A DNA stretch of 64,000 nt from Streptomyces sp. NRRL F-6676 (GTDB lineage Bacteria; Actinomycetota; Actinomycetes; Streptomycetales; Streptomycetaceae), in assembly GCF_000725625.1 (NCBI RefSeq), contig NZ_JOHS01000022.1, positions 24,782 through 88,781 on the forward strand, in the 5' to 3' direction. The notes under the pieces were generated by a model. It did no database searches and was not told the origin of the DNA. It worked only from the letters and a program-made list of their open reading frames with translations. Position numbers and translations under genes: made by a program. Of the stretch, positions 44,920-53,806 are shown piece after piece; the stretch's first letter is position 1, and each line of letters starts with the position of its first letter.

Positions 44920-46389
44920 GTGACGTCTGATTCCCCTTCCCCGACCGGCCTGGCGGGACCGCCGCCCGGCTGCCCCGCCCACGCCCTGGGCCCGGACGGG
45001 CTGCGCCGGCTCTACGGCCCCGGCGCGGAGAACCTCTCGGACCTGTACGAGGAACTCCGCGAGGAGCACGGTGCCGTGGCCCCCGCCCTGCTGCACGACG
45101 ACGTCCCCGTGTGGGTGGTCCTCGGCCACGGCGAGAACCTGCACATGGTGCGCTCGCCCTCGCAGTTCACCCGGGACAGCCGCATCTGGAAGCCCCTCCG
45201 CGACGGCGAGGTCCATCCCGCCAACCCGCTGATGCCGCACATCGCCTGGCAGCCCATCTGCTCCCACGCCGAGGGCGACGAGCACCTGCGGCTGCGCGGT
45301 GCCGTCACCGGCGCGCTGAGCACCATCGACCACCGGTCGCTGCGCCGCCACATCAACCGCGCCACCCAGCGCCTGGTCAACCGCTTCTGCGAGGACGGCC
45401 GGGCCGACCTCGTGGGCGAGTTCGCCGAGCACCTCCCGATGGCCGTGATGTGCCAGGTCCTCGGCATGCCCGACGAGTACGACGACCGCATGGTGCACGC
45501 GGCCCGCGACATGCTCAAGGGCAGCGACACCGCCATCGCCAGCAACCAGTACCTCGTCGACGCCCTGGACCGGCTCACTCGGCGCCGCCGGGCCCACCCC
45601 GAGGACGACATCGCCAGTCACCTCATCGCCCACCCGGCCGGACTCAGCGACGACGAGATCCGCGAACACCTGCGGCTCGTCCTCATCGCCGCCTACGAGG
45701 CCACCGTCAACCTCATCTCCAACGTGCTCCGGGTGATCCTCACCGACCCGCGGTTCCGCGCCCAGCTCAGCGGCGGGCAGATGACCGTGCCCGAGGCGGT
45801 GGAGCAGTCGCTGTGGGACGAGCCGCCGTTCAGCACCGTGCTCGGCTACTTCGCCAAGCAGGACACGGAGCTCGGCGGCAAGCGCATCCGCAAGGGCGAC
45901 GGGCTGCTGTTCGGCATCGCGCCCGGCAACGTCGACCCCCGGGTGCGCCCCGACCTCGCCGCCAACATGCAGGGCAACCGCTCCCACCTCGCCTTCGGCG
46001 GCGGACCGCACGAGTGCCCCGGGCAGGAGATCGGGCGGGCCATCGCCGACGCCGGGATCGACGCGCTGCTGATGCGGCTGCCGGACGTGCGGCTGGCCTG
46101 CCCCGAGGACCAGCTGCGCTGGACGGAGTCCATCGCCTCCCGGCACCTGGCGGAACTGCCGGTGCGGTTCGGGCCCCGGCCGCCGCAGGACGTCGACCGG
46201 CGGCCCGCGTTCCGGCAGCTTCCGGCGCCGACGCCCGCCGCACGGGTGAGGGCCGCGGCACCCCAGGAGACGGCCGAACCGGGATCGGCATCCGCATCCG
46301 CATCGGCACCGGCACCGGCGCCGCCGCCCGCCGCCCCGCGGCCCGGCGCCTGGCAGCGGTTCCTGCGCTGGTGGCGGGGCGAGGCCTAG
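44920..46389 (+). CDS. CYP157-type cytochrome P450 without EXXR motif (RarE)
   Basis: 489 residues from GTG 44920 behind CGGAGCG. The heme loop FGGGPHECPGQEIG (about 359-372) supplies the Cys366 ligand. The K-helix position that normally reads E-x-x-R is EQSLW (295-299), so the conserved Arg is absent. This departure is known for the CYP157 family, first noted in CYP157C1 of S. coelicolor. An I-helix segment (LRLVLIAAYEATVNLISN) has Ala-Tyr-Glu-Ala-Thr in place of A-G-x-x-T. The last 90 residues are a Pro/Ala-rich tail. Fifth member of the conservon, but its substrate and even its oxygenase activity are unknown. The stop overlaps the convergent pseudouridine synthase gene by 4 bp. Confidence 0.93.
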   Translation: MTSDSPSPTGLAGPPPGCPAHALGPDGLRRLYGPGAENLSDLYEELREEHGAVAPALLHDDVPVWVVLGHGENLHMVRSPSQFTRDSRIWKPLRDGEVHPANPLMPHIAWQPICSHAEGDEHLRLRGAVTGALSTIDHRSLRRHINRATQRLVNRFCEDGRADLVGEFAEHLPMAVMCQVLGMPDEYDDRMVHAARDMLKGSDTAIASNQYLVDALDRLTRRRRAHPEDDIASHLIAHPAGLSDDEIREHLRLVLIAAYEATVNLISNVLRVILTDPRFRAQLSGGQMTVPEAVEQSLWDEPPFSTVLGYFAKQDTELGGKRIRKGDGLLFGIAPGNVDPRVRPDLAANMQGNRSHLAFGGGPHECPGQEIGRAIADAGIDALLMRLPDVRLACPEDQLRWTESIASRHLAELPVRFGPRPPQDVDRRPAFRQLPAPTPAARVRAAAPQETAEPGSASASASAPAPAPPPAAPRPGAWQRFLRWWRGEA

Positions 46390-47324
46390 GAGACGGCAGC
46401 GTCAGGGCCCGGGAGCCTCAACTCCCGGGCGCTGCGCAGCGCGTGGTGCCGTCCCGTCACCGGGTCCGTGAACTCCAGGGCGCGGGCGAGCAGCCGCAGC
46501 GGGCGGGTGTGGTCCTCCGCCGTGCCGGGCGGCCGCACCTCCGGGTAGAGGGGGTCGTCGAGGATCGGCAGGCCCAGCGCGCACATGTGCACGCGCAGCT
46601 GGTGCGTCCGCCCGGTGCGGGGGAGCAGCCGGTACCGCCCGACACCGCCCTCGTGGCCCACCAGTTCGACCCGGCTCTCCGCGTTGGGCTCGCCCGGCAC
46701 CTCCCGCGCCGTCAGCTGCCCGCGCTCCTTCACCAGACGGCTGCGCACGGTGCGGGGGAGGGCGACGGCGGGGTCGTAGGGGGCGAGGGCCTCGTACTCC
46801 TTGTGCACCCGCCGGTCGCGGAACAGCGTCTGGTAGGCGCCGCGTTCCTCGGGGCGGACGGTGAACAGCACCAGTCCGGCGGTGAGCCGGTCCAGGCGGT
46901 GCGCGGCGGTGAGCGTGGGGATGCCCAGCCCGTGGCGGAGCCGGGCGAGCGCGGTCTCGGCGACATGGCTGCCGCGCGGGGTGGTGGCCAGGAAGTGCGG
47001 CTTGTCCGCGACGACGACGTGCGCGTCGCGGTACACCACCTCGACCTCGAACGGCACCCGCTCCTCGGCGGGCAGCGCGCGGTGGAACCACACGTACATG
47101 CCGGGCACGTAGGGGGCGTCCGGGGTGACGGGGCGCCCGTCGGCGCCGACGATCTCGCCCGCGGCGAGCATCGCGTCCACGACGCCGTCACCGGCCGTCA
47201 GCCGTGCCACCAGATGCTCGCGTACGGTCGTCCAGGCGCCGTCCTGCGGCAGCCGCACCCGTACCGGATCGACGCCCTCGCGCTGCGGCAGCGGGGCGGG
47301 CGGGATACGGGTCCGGCGTCTCAC
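46386..47324 (-). CDS. RluA-family pseudouridine synthase
   Basis: 312 residues from GTG 47324. The catalytic motif HRLDRLTAGLVLF (His142 to Asp145) contains the nucleophilic Asp of RluA/RluC/RluD-type enzymes, followed by KEYEAL and GRTHQLRVHMCALGLPILDD near residue 240. No S4 domain is recognisable at the N-terminus. It isomerises uridine in rRNA or tRNA; the exact site cannot be inferred. It overlaps the P450 stop tail to tail by 4 bp, leaving no room for a separate terminator. Confidence 0.9.
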   Translation of the reverse strand: MRRRTRIPPAPLPQREGVDPVRVRLPQDGAWTTVREHLVARLTAGDGVVDAMLAAGEIVGADGRPVTPDAPYVPGMYVWFHRALPAEERVPFEVEVVYRDAHVVVADKPHFLATTPRGSHVAETALARLRHGLGIPTLTAAHRLDRLTAGLVLFTVRPEERGAYQTLFRDRRVHKEYEALAPYDPAVALPRTVRSRLVKERGQLTAREVPGEPNAESRVELVGHEGGVGRYRLLPRTGRTHQLRVHMCALGLPILDDPLYPEVRPPGTAEDHTRPLRLLARALEFTDPVTGRHHALRSARELRLPGPDAAVS

Positions 47325-47351
47325 CCGCCCCAGCGTACGGGCGGGCGGCGC

Positions 47352-48191
47352 TCAGGCGGTCGCGGGCTCCTGCTCGGCCTCCACCTGGGCGTTCCACTCG
47401 CGCTTGGAGGCCTGCCAGCCGTCCTCGTTGTGGCCGAGCCGCCAGTAGCCGGAGATCGACAGGTCCTCGCGCGGCACCGACAGCTCCACCCGCAGCAGCC
47501 TGCGCAGCTCCTTGACGAAGCCGGCCTCGCCGTGCACGAAGGCGTGCGGCCGGCCCTCGGGGAACTCCAGTGCCCGTACGGCCTCGACCAGGGCCTCGCC
47601 GACCGGGCGGTCGCCGCGGTGCAGCCAGGTGACCTGCGCGTCGGAGTCGAACTTCTGCTCCTCCTCGGGGCCCGACACCTCGAGGAAGGCGTGCGCGGGG
47701 GTGCCGTCGGGCAGCGACTCCAGGGCGGCGGCGATGGCGGGCAGGGCGCTCTCGTCACCGGCGAGCAGATGCCAGTCGGCGCTCGTGTCGGGGGCGTAGG
47801 CACCGCCAGGGCCGTTGAACCGCAGCAGGTCGCCGGGCTTGGCACGGGCGGCCCACGGTCCGGCCAGCCCCTCGTCGCCGTGGACCACGAAGTCCAGCGT
47901 CAGCTCCCGGGTCTCCGCGTCCCAGGCGCGCACGGTGTAGGTACGGGTCACCGGCCACTGCTCGCGCGGGTACTCCTCGCGGACGCGCTGGAGGTCGAAC
48001 GGCTCGGGATAGGTGACGCCCTCGCGGGGGAACAGCAGTTTCACGTAGTGGTCGGTGTACCCGCCGGTGCCGAACTCGGCGAGACCGTCGCCGCCCAGCA
48101 CCACCCGCTGCATGTGCGGGGTCAGGCGCTCGGTGCGGATCACCTGGCCGGTGTGGAGCTTGCGGGGCTTGCGGGCGGGGCGCTCTGCCAT
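47352..48191 (-). CDS. Siderophore-interacting protein (ferric-siderophore reductase)
   Basis: 279 residues from ATG 48191. An FAD-binding barrel with RTYTVRAWD (about 84-92) and a C-terminal NAD(P)H-binding domain with LLAGDESALPAIAAAL and the long terminal helix SGYWRLGHNEDGWQ, as in ViuB/FscN family proteins. It reduces ferric siderophores in the cytosol to release iron. An iron-box-like dyad lies 22-41 bp upstream, so iron-dependent repression is expected. Same strand as the pseudouridine synthase, 27 bp apart, possibly co-transcribed. Confidence 0.94.
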   Translation of the reverse strand: MAERPARKPRKLHTGQVIRTERLTPHMQRVVLGGDGLAEFGTGGYTDHYVKLLFPREGVTYPEPFDLQRVREEYPREQWPVTRTYTVRAWDAETRELTLDFVVHGDEGLAGPWAARAKPGDLLRFNGPGGAYAPDTSADWHLLAGDESALPAIAAALESLPDGTPAHAFLEVSGPEEEQKFDSDAQVTWLHRGDRPVGEALVEAVRALEFPEGRPHAFVHGEAGFVKELRRLLRVELSVPREDLSISGYWRLGHNEDGWQASKREWNAQVEAEQEPATA

Positions 48192-48212
48192 GACGGCCTC
48201 CGTGTCTCTGCG

Positions 48213-48232
48213 CTAAGGCTTACCTAAGTTAG
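48213..48232 (-). promoter_or_regulatory. Iron box (DmdR/IdeR-type operator)
   Basis: On the minus strand the site reads CTAACTTAGGTAAGCCTTAG, close to the actinobacterial consensus TTAGGTTAGGCTCACCTAA. It lies immediately upstream of the siderophore-interacting gene, where repressor binding would block transcription. Confidence 0.75.
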
Positions 48233-48389
48233 CACTCGTCCGCGCCGGGACGGCCACGAACGGCCGCGAAGGGCAGGGAAACGGACTTCCGGGTACCGGG
48301 TACGCGACCCCTCATGCACCGGGCGGCGCCCGTGGCCGGGGTCGCGGGACCGGTCACGGGCGCGGGCGTCGCGTGTCCGGTGCGTGCGG

Positions 48390-49310
48390 TCAGGCCCCCA
48401 GCGTCGTCAGCAGCCGTTGCAGGGAGCCGCCGAGGTTCCAGCGGGCGGCGAGCGCGTCCAGCAGCTCGGGGTCGCGCGGCGCGCGCGGCAGCGCGGGCGC
48501 CACCTCGGGCAGGGGTACGTCGTCGGCGACCTTCACCACCGTGGGGGCCACCTCCAGATACGGCAGGGCCTCGGTGATCCGGCGGCGCTGGGCCGGCGTC
48601 AGCTTCGCCTTCGGGTCCCCGGCGGCGGCGAGGATCCCGGCCAGGTCGCCGAACTCGGCGAGCAGCTTCGCGGCCGTCTTCTCGCCGACGCCGGGCACAC
48701 CGGGCAGGCCGTCGCTGGGGTCGCCGCGCAGCGTGGCGAGGTCGGCGTAGCCGCGGCCGTCCACGCCGTACTTCTCGCGCAGCACGGCCTCGTCGGTCAG
48801 TTGCAGGGTGCCGACGCCCTTGACCGGGTACAGCACGCGCACGCCGCGGGCGTCGTCGACCAGCTGGTACAGGTCGCGGTCGCCGGTGACGATGTCGACG
48901 GGGCCGGTGGCGCGGGCGGTGAACGTGCCGATCACGTCGTCCGCCTCGTAGCCGGCGACGCCGACGCGGGCGATGCCGAGGGCGTCGAGGACGGCCTCGA
49001 TGATCGGCACCTGGGGGGACAGCGTGTCCGGCACCTCCTCGGTGTCCGGACCCGCAGGCCGGGCCTCGGCGACGCGGTGCGCCTTGTACGAGGGGATCAG
49101 CTCGACGCGCCAGGCGGGGCGCCAGTCCGCGTCCATGCAGGCGACGAGGTCGTCGGGGCGGTGGTCCTTGACGAGGCGGTCGACGAAGTCGAGGAGACCG
49201 CGGACGGCGTTGACGGGCGTGCCGTCCGGTGCCTTGAGGGACTCCGGGACGCCGAAGTAGGCGCGGAAGTAGAGGGAGGCGGTGTCGAGAAGCATGAGAC
49301 GTCGTGTCAC
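48390..49310 (-). CDS. 5'-3' exonuclease (PolA N-terminal-like)
   Basis: 306 residues from GTG 49310; ATG 49295 is an alternative. FEN/PIN-like nuclease core: MLLDTASLYFRAYFGVPESL, CMDADWRPAWRVELIPSYKA, GVAGYEADDVIGT and VDIVTGDRDLYQLVD carry the acidic metal ligands. A helix-hairpin-helix region, DPSDGLPGVPGVGEKTAAKL, binds DNA. It is a stand-alone version of the DNA polymerase I 5' nuclease domain, expected to remove RNA primers or flaps. The in-frame region upstream of the start is low complexity and is excluded. Confidence 0.92.
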   Translation of the reverse strand: MTRRLMLLDTASLYFRAYFGVPESLKAPDGTPVNAVRGLLDFVDRLVKDHRPDDLVACMDADWRPAWRVELIPSYKAHRVAEARPAGPDTEEVPDTLSPQVPIIEAVLDALGIARVGVAGYEADDVIGTFTARATGPVDIVTGDRDLYQLVDDARGVRVLYPVKGVGTLQLTDEAVLREKYGVDGRGYADLATLRGDPSDGLPGVPGVGEKTAAKLLAEFGDLAGILAAAGDPKAKLTPAQRRRITEALPYLEVAPTVVKVADDVPLPEVAPALPRAPRDPELLDALAARWNLGGSLQRLLTTLGA

Positions 49311-49435
49311 GCCCCGCAGAGTACGGGGCGCGGCCTGCCCGGGGTGCGCCCCCGGGCTGCCGGGCGCCCTGTGAAGGAGGTCACGTCCGCGTTTGGGTGC
49401 GGACGATCGGGGCAGGCGCCGCCTCGTTCCGCTGG

Positions 49436-49455
49436 GCGGTTGACCCTTCAACCGC
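49436..49455 (+). promoter_or_regulatory. Palindrome upstream of the betaine-type ABC operon
   Basis: GCGGTTGA and TCAACCGC form a perfect 8-bp dyad around CCCT, 41 bp before the ATPase start. TTGACC inside it may be a -35. A second dyad, GTCCGC/GCGGAC, is at about 49385-49404. Good operator candidates for osmotic or substrate control. Confidence 0.55.
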
Positions 49456-49495
49456 CTCGGGGACGAGCAACGCCGCCGGCAGACGAGAGGTACAC

Positions 49496-50593
49496 GTGTC
49501 ATCAAGATTGCAGGCCGAACGCCTGTACAAGGTGTTCGGCAGACGACCCGACGACGCCGTGGAGCGCATCCACAAGGGCGCCGACCGCGAGGAACTGCGC
49601 AACGACGGCATCACCGCCGCCGTGATCGACGCCTCCTTCTCCGTCGCACCCGGCGAGATCTTCGTCGTCATGGGCCTGTCCGGTTCGGGCAAGTCCACCC
49701 TGCTGCGGATGCTCAACGGACTCCTCGAGCCCACCTCGGGACACGTCTCCTTCGACGGCCGTGACCTCACCGCACTCGACGACCGTGAACTGCGCGAGGT
49801 CCGCGCGAAGAAGATCAGCATGGTCTTCCAGCACTTCGCGCTCTTCCCGCACCGCAGCGTCCGCGAGAACGCCGCCTACGGCCTGGAAGTGCAGGGCGTG
49901 CCCCGCGCCGAGCGCGAACGCCGGGCCGACGAGGCGCTCGCCCTGTGCGGCCTGGCCGGCTGGGAGTCGTCCTGGCCCGACGAGCTGTCCGGCGGCATGC
50001 AGCAGCGCGTCGGCCTCGCCCGCGCGCTCGCCACCGACGCCGATCTGCTGCTGATGGACGAGTCCTTCAGCGCCCTCGACCCGCTGATCCGCCGTGACAT
50101 GCAGGACCAGCTGCTCGAACTCCAGAAGACCCTGAAGAAGACGATCGTGTTCATCACCCACGACCTCAACGAGGCCATGCGCCTGGGCGACCGCATCGCC
50201 GTCATGCGCGACGGCCGCATCGTGCAGACCGGCACCGCCGAGGACATCCTGCTGCGCCCCGCCGACACTTACGTCGCCTCCTTCACCAAGGACGTCGACC
50301 GCTCCCGCGTGCTGACCGCGGAGTCCGTCATGGACACCGAGGTGCGGGGCGACGAGGCGGACTGCGGCTGCGAGACCGCCGCCCCGGCCACCCCCTTCAC
50401 CGAGCTGTGCGCGCTCAGCGCCCGGCTCAGCCACCCCGTGGCCGTGCTCGACGGCGAACGCCGGCTCGTCGGCGTCGTCCCCCGCCGGCGCCTCGTCGGC
50501 TTCCTCAGCGGGAGCGGCACCGAGGCAGGTGACCCCGTGTCCTGCGACCGGCCGGGCGACACGCACGGGAAGAAGGTGATCAGCCGTGCCTAG
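49496..50593 (+). CDS. Glycine betaine/proline-type ABC transporter ATPase
   Basis: 365 residues from GTG 49496 behind GAGAGG. Walker A GLSGSGKST (Lys66), Q-loop FQHFALFPHRSV, signature LSGGMQQR and Walker B LLLMDESFSALDP are intact. After the nucleotide domain there is a C-terminal regulatory part (about 265-345) of the ProV/OpuA CBS kind, with a Cys-rich DCGCE. It powers uptake of a quaternary amine osmolyte through the fused permease encoded next. The 3' end overlaps the next gene by 8 bp. Confidence 0.93.
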   Translation: MSSRLQAERLYKVFGRRPDDAVERIHKGADREELRNDGITAAVIDASFSVAPGEIFVVMGLSGSGKSTLLRMLNGLLEPTSGHVSFDGRDLTALDDRELREVRAKKISMVFQHFALFPHRSVRENAAYGLEVQGVPRAERERRADEALALCGLAGWESSWPDELSGGMQQRVGLARALATDADLLLMDESFSALDPLIRRDMQDQLLELQKTLKKTIVFITHDLNEAMRLGDRIAVMRDGRIVQTGTAEDILLRPADTYVASFTKDVDRSRVLTAESVMDTEVRGDEADCGCETAAPATPFTELCALSARLSHPVAVLDGERRLVGVVPRRRLVGFLSGSGTEAGDPVSCDRPGDTHGKKVISRA

Positions 50594-52400
50594 GATCCAC
50601 CTCGGCGACTGGGTCGACGACGGCGTCGGCTGGCTCGTCGACCACATGTCCTGGCTCTTCGACGCCATCAAGACGGTCGTCGAAGGCATGTACGACGGCG
50701 TCGACGCCGTCCTCGGCGGCCCCTCGCCGCTGCTGATGGCCGGCATCCTCGCCGTCCTCGCCTGGTGGCTGCGCGGCCTCACCGCCGGCGTCCTCGCCTT
50801 CGCGGGCTTCGCGCTCATCGACTCGCTCGCCCTGTGGGACAGGTCGATGTCGACCCTGTCCCTGGTCCTCGTCGCCACCGTGATCGCCCTGCTGATCGGC
50901 GTCCCGGTGGGCATCTGGGCGGCCCGCTCCAAGACCGTCTCCTCCGTCGTGCGGCCCGTCCTGGACCTGCTCCAGACGATGCCGTCGATGGTGCTGCTGA
51001 TCCCGGCGATCCTGTTCTTCGGCCTGGGCGTGCCCGCCGGTGTCGTCGCCACCCTGATCTTCGCGGTCGCTCCCGGCGTGCGCATGACCGAGCTCGGCAT
51101 CCGCCAGGTCGACGCCGAGCTGGTCGAGGCGGCGGAGGCGTTCGGCACCTCCCCGCGCAACACCCTGCTGCGCGTCCAGCTGCCGCTCGCCCTGCCGACC
51201 ATCATGGCCGGCGTCAACCAGGTGATCATGCTCGGTCTGTCCATGGTCGTCATCGCCGGCATGGTCGGCACCGGCGGTCTGGGCGGCGCGGTCAACGAGT
51301 CCATCGGCCAGCTCGACATCGGCCTCGGCTTCGAGTCCGGCCTCGGCATCGTCATCCTCGCCATCTACCTCGACCGGGTGACCGGCGCCCTGGGCACCCA
51401 GCTCTCCCCGCTGGGCCGCCGCGCCGCCGCCCGTGCCCGTGCGACGGGCGGGGCCAAGGTCTGGACGTACCGTCCGCGTCCGACGGTCGCCGTCGTCGGC
51501 GTTGTCGTCCTCGCCCTGGTCGCCGGCGGCATGGGCATCTTCGGCCCGTCCTCCTCCAGCACCGTGCAGGCCTCCGACGGCAACGTCGGCCGGGGCAAGA
51601 AGATCAGCATCGGTTACATCCCCTGGGACGAGGGCGTCGCGACCACCTTCCTCTGGAAGGAGATCCTCCAGAAGCGCGGCTTCGAGGTCACCACCGCGCA
51701 GTACACCGCGGGACCGCTCTACACCGGGCTGGCCGCCGGCCAGATCGACTTCGAGACCGACTCCTGGCTGCCGACCACGCACGCCGAGTACTGGAAGAAG
51801 TACGGCAAGCAGCTCGACGACCTCGGCTCCTGGTACGGCCCCACCAGCCTGGAGCTGACCGTTCCCAGTTACGTCGAGGACGTCGACTCGCTCGCCGACC
51901 TCAAGGACCACGCCGACGAGTTCGACGGCCGGATCACCGGCATCGAGCCCAGCGCGGGCGAGATGGGCCTGCTCAAGAGCAAGATCCTCAAGGCGTACGG
52001 CCTGGAGGACACGTACAAGGTCGTGGACGGCTCCACGCCCGCGATGCTCGCCGAGCTCAAGCGGGCCTACGCCAAGAAGGAACCGATCGTCGTCCCGCTG
52101 TGGTCGCCGCACTGGGCGTACAACGACTTCGAGCTGAAGAAGCTCAAGGACCCGAAGGGCGCCTGGGGCAAGGGCGACGGCGTCCACACCCTCGCCCGCA
52201 AGGGCTTCACCTCCGACAACCCCGAGGTCGGCAACTGGCTGAAGAACTTCTCGATGACCGAGAAGCAGCTCACCAGCCTGGAGGCGGAGATCCAGAAGGT
52301 CGACAAGGGCCAGGAGCAGGACGCCGTCCGTGCCTGGCTGAAGAAGAACCCCGGCCAGCTCGACAAGTGGGCGCCGGTCGGCGGCTCGAAGACGGAGTAG
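50586..52400 (+). CDS. Fused permease and substrate-binding protein, betaine-type ABC transporter
   Basis: 604 residues from GTG 50586. The N-terminal half (about 45-290) is a ProW-like permease with the EAA loop segment VEAAEAFGTSPRNTLLRVQLP and several membrane spans. After a further membrane span (about 303-320) comes a ProX/OpuAC-type binding domain (about 335-600). It contains IPWDEGVATTFLWKEIL, TDSWLPTTHAEYW and VPLWSPHWAYNDFELK, whose Trp residues suit the aromatic cage for trimethylammonium groups. The binding domain would be tethered outside the membrane. Such fusions are known for OpuA-type systems. Substrate is probably glycine betaine or a relative. Confidence 0.93.
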   Translation: MPRIHLGDWVDDGVGWLVDHMSWLFDAIKTVVEGMYDGVDAVLGGPSPLLMAGILAVLAWWLRGLTAGVLAFAGFALIDSLALWDRSMSTLSLVLVATVIALLIGVPVGIWAARSKTVSSVVRPVLDLLQTMPSMVLLIPAILFFGLGVPAGVVATLIFAVAPGVRMTELGIRQVDAELVEAAEAFGTSPRNTLLRVQLPLALPTIMAGVNQVIMLGLSMVVIAGMVGTGGLGGAVNESIGQLDIGLGFESGLGIVILAIYLDRVTGALGTQLSPLGRRAAARARATGGAKVWTYRPRPTVAVVGVVVLALVAGGMGIFGPSSSSTVQASDGNVGRGKKISIGYIPWDEGVATTFLWKEILQKRGFEVTTAQYTAGPLYTGLAAGQIDFETDSWLPTTHAEYWKKYGKQLDDLGSWYGPTSLELTVPSYVEDVDSLADLKDHADEFDGRITGIEPSAGEMGLLKSKILKAYGLEDTYKVVDGSTPAMLAELKRAYAKKEPIVVPLWSPHWAYNDFELKKLKDPKGAWGKGDGVHTLARKGFTSDNPEVGNWLKNFSMTEKQLTSLEAEIQKVDKGQEQDAVRAWLKKNPGQLDKWAPVGGSKTE

Positions 52401-52435
52401 TACGGCTGCGTGCCGTCGGCGGGGGAGCCGATCGA

Positions 52436-52464
52436 GGAGGGGCGGACCCGGGTCCGCCCCTCCT
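52436..52464 (+). terminator. Terminator after the betaine-type operon
   Basis: GGGCGGACCC pairs perfectly with GGGTCCGCCC across the centre. AGGA/TCCT extends the stem after a one-base bulge. It is 35 bp past the stop. Confidence 0.75.
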
Positions 52465-52490
52465 GACGTTTCCCGGCTCGGCCGGCCGGT

Positions 52491-52625
52491 GGCGGGCCGG
52501 CCGGTGGCGGGCCGGCCGGTGGCGGAACGGGCGGTGGCGGAACGGGCGGCGGCGGGCCGGCCGGTGGCGGAACGGGCGGTGGCGGGCCGGCCGGGGGCGG
52601 AACGGGCGGTGGCGGAAGGCGCGGT
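52491..52625. repeat. 15-bp minisatellite, nine tandem units
   Basis: Nine contiguous 15-bp units of two main types, GGCGGGCCGGCCGGT and GGCGGAACGGGCGGT. In order they are A A B B' A B A' B and a diverged last unit, with a partial unit (52481-52490) before them. No stop interrupts one frame, but there is no start or ribosome site, so I regard it as noncoding. It lies between the ABC terminator and the next gene (88 bp downstream). Confidence 0.9.
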
Positions 52626-52712
52626 AGGACGACGCGCAGGACGGGGCCGTTCGGGGTACCCGCCCCTTCTGCGCACGCCCACGTCCCTGCCCGCCGACAC
52701 CCGGGAGGCGTC

Positions 52713-53693
52713 GTGCTCCACACGCCCCGCCCCGTGCTGTACGCGGCACTGGCCGTCCTGGTCGCCCTGCTCCCCGCCGCGAGCCCGGTGGTGGCCTCGC
52801 CCTCCGCCGCTGCCCGCTTCACGCAGCTCGCAGGCGACGTCCGGCGGGCCGACGGCCACCTCTACGACGCCCGGGACGACACCGGCCGCACCATGGACGC
52901 CGCCCAGATCGTGCAGCCGCCGTCCGGCACCGGCCCGTACCTCGCCGTCTACCACACCGCGCTCGACGACGGCCGCTTCCACGCGGCGATCGCCACCTCC
53001 ACCGACCTGCGCACCTGGCACCGCAGACACGACTTCGGCCCCGGCACCAGCCAGCCGTCCCTCGCCGCCGCCGGGGGGAGCGACGGCGACTGGGTCCTCG
53101 CCTACGAAAAGGATCCGGACAATCACCTGGAGCTACGGTCCTACCCCGGACTCTCCGCACTCCTGACCGGGCGCCCCGAACGCGCCTTCGACGCGCCCCG
53201 TACGCTCTCCCGCTGCGCCGAGGGCACCCCCGACATCACCGCCGTGCGCGGCGGCACCGTCGAACTGACCGGCCACTACCGCGCCCACTGCCGCACCGAC
53301 CGCCAGCTCACCGCCGTGCTCCACGGCTTCCGCGACTGGCGCACCCACCCCGACCAGCGGCTCGACCACGCCGTACGGGCCTGCGGCCCCCGCGGCAACA
53401 TCGGGGACCGCTCGTTCCTGCGGCTCGCCGGGCAGGACCTCGTCCTGATCGAGGGCCAGTTGCGAGCGCACGACTTCGGCAGCTGGCGGCTGTACGGTTA
53501 TGACCCACGGCTCGGCCGTGCCGAACCGGTCACCGTACGCACCCACCGCGGCAGCCACGCGTTCGCCAACCCCTCCGCGACCACGATCACCACCCCGGAC
53601 GGCCGTCGCGCCCTCCTGGTCAGCGTTTTCGTGCCGAGCGAGGGGGCGGCGCCGGGGGAGGCCGGCGAACTCCTGTACTGGCGCGATCTGTGA
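52713..53693 (+). CDS. Secreted protein, glycosidase-like propeller, function unknown
   Basis: 326 residues from GTG 52713. Signal peptide MLHTPRPVLYAALAVLVALLPAASPVVASP is predicted from a basic start, hydrophobic core and Ala-Ser-Pro cleavage region (about residue 29). The exported part has repeated strands typical of five-bladed propellers of the glycoside hydrolase 43/32 kind: YLAVYHTALDDGRFHAAIAT, STDLRTWHRRHDF, GDWVLAYEKDPD. A family catalytic triad cannot be assigned by eye. There are a few Cys that may form disulfides. Probably acts on extracellular carbohydrate, but this is weakly supported. Confidence 0.78.
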   Translation: MLHTPRPVLYAALAVLVALLPAASPVVASPSAAARFTQLAGDVRRADGHLYDARDDTGRTMDAAQIVQPPSGTGPYLAVYHTALDDGRFHAAIATSTDLRTWHRRHDFGPGTSQPSLAAAGGSDGDWVLAYEKDPDNHLELRSYPGLSALLTGRPERAFDAPRTLSRCAEGTPDITAVRGGTVELTGHYRAHCRTDRQLTAVLHGFRDWRTHPDQRLDHAVRACGPRGNIGDRSFLRLAGQDLVLIEGQLRAHDFGSWRLYGYDPRLGRAEPVTVRTHRGSHAFANPSATTITTPDGRRALLVSVFVPSEGAAPGEAGELLYWRDL

Positions 53694-53806
53694 GCCTCGT
53701 GCTTCCCCGCGGTCACGGCGTTGTGAAGGCCGCATGAAACGGTTTGCCGAACGTGCGTAGGGTGCAGACAACCGTGGAGTACGTACGAGTCCGTATGTCA
53801 CCGCAA

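Noticed and set aside
45111..48227. A 1038-codon open frame on the plus strand
   Set aside because: Out-of-frame or antisense to the P450, pseudouridine synthase and siderophore-interacting genes.
52481..52625. Open frame through the 15-bp repeats as a PVAGR/AERAV repeat protein
   Set aside because: No ribosome site and it follows the ABC operon terminator; open only because the 15-bp unit lacks stops.
52491..52625. Tandem array considered as a CRISPR
   Set aside because: Units are 15 bp and contiguous with no spacers; there are no cas genes in the window.
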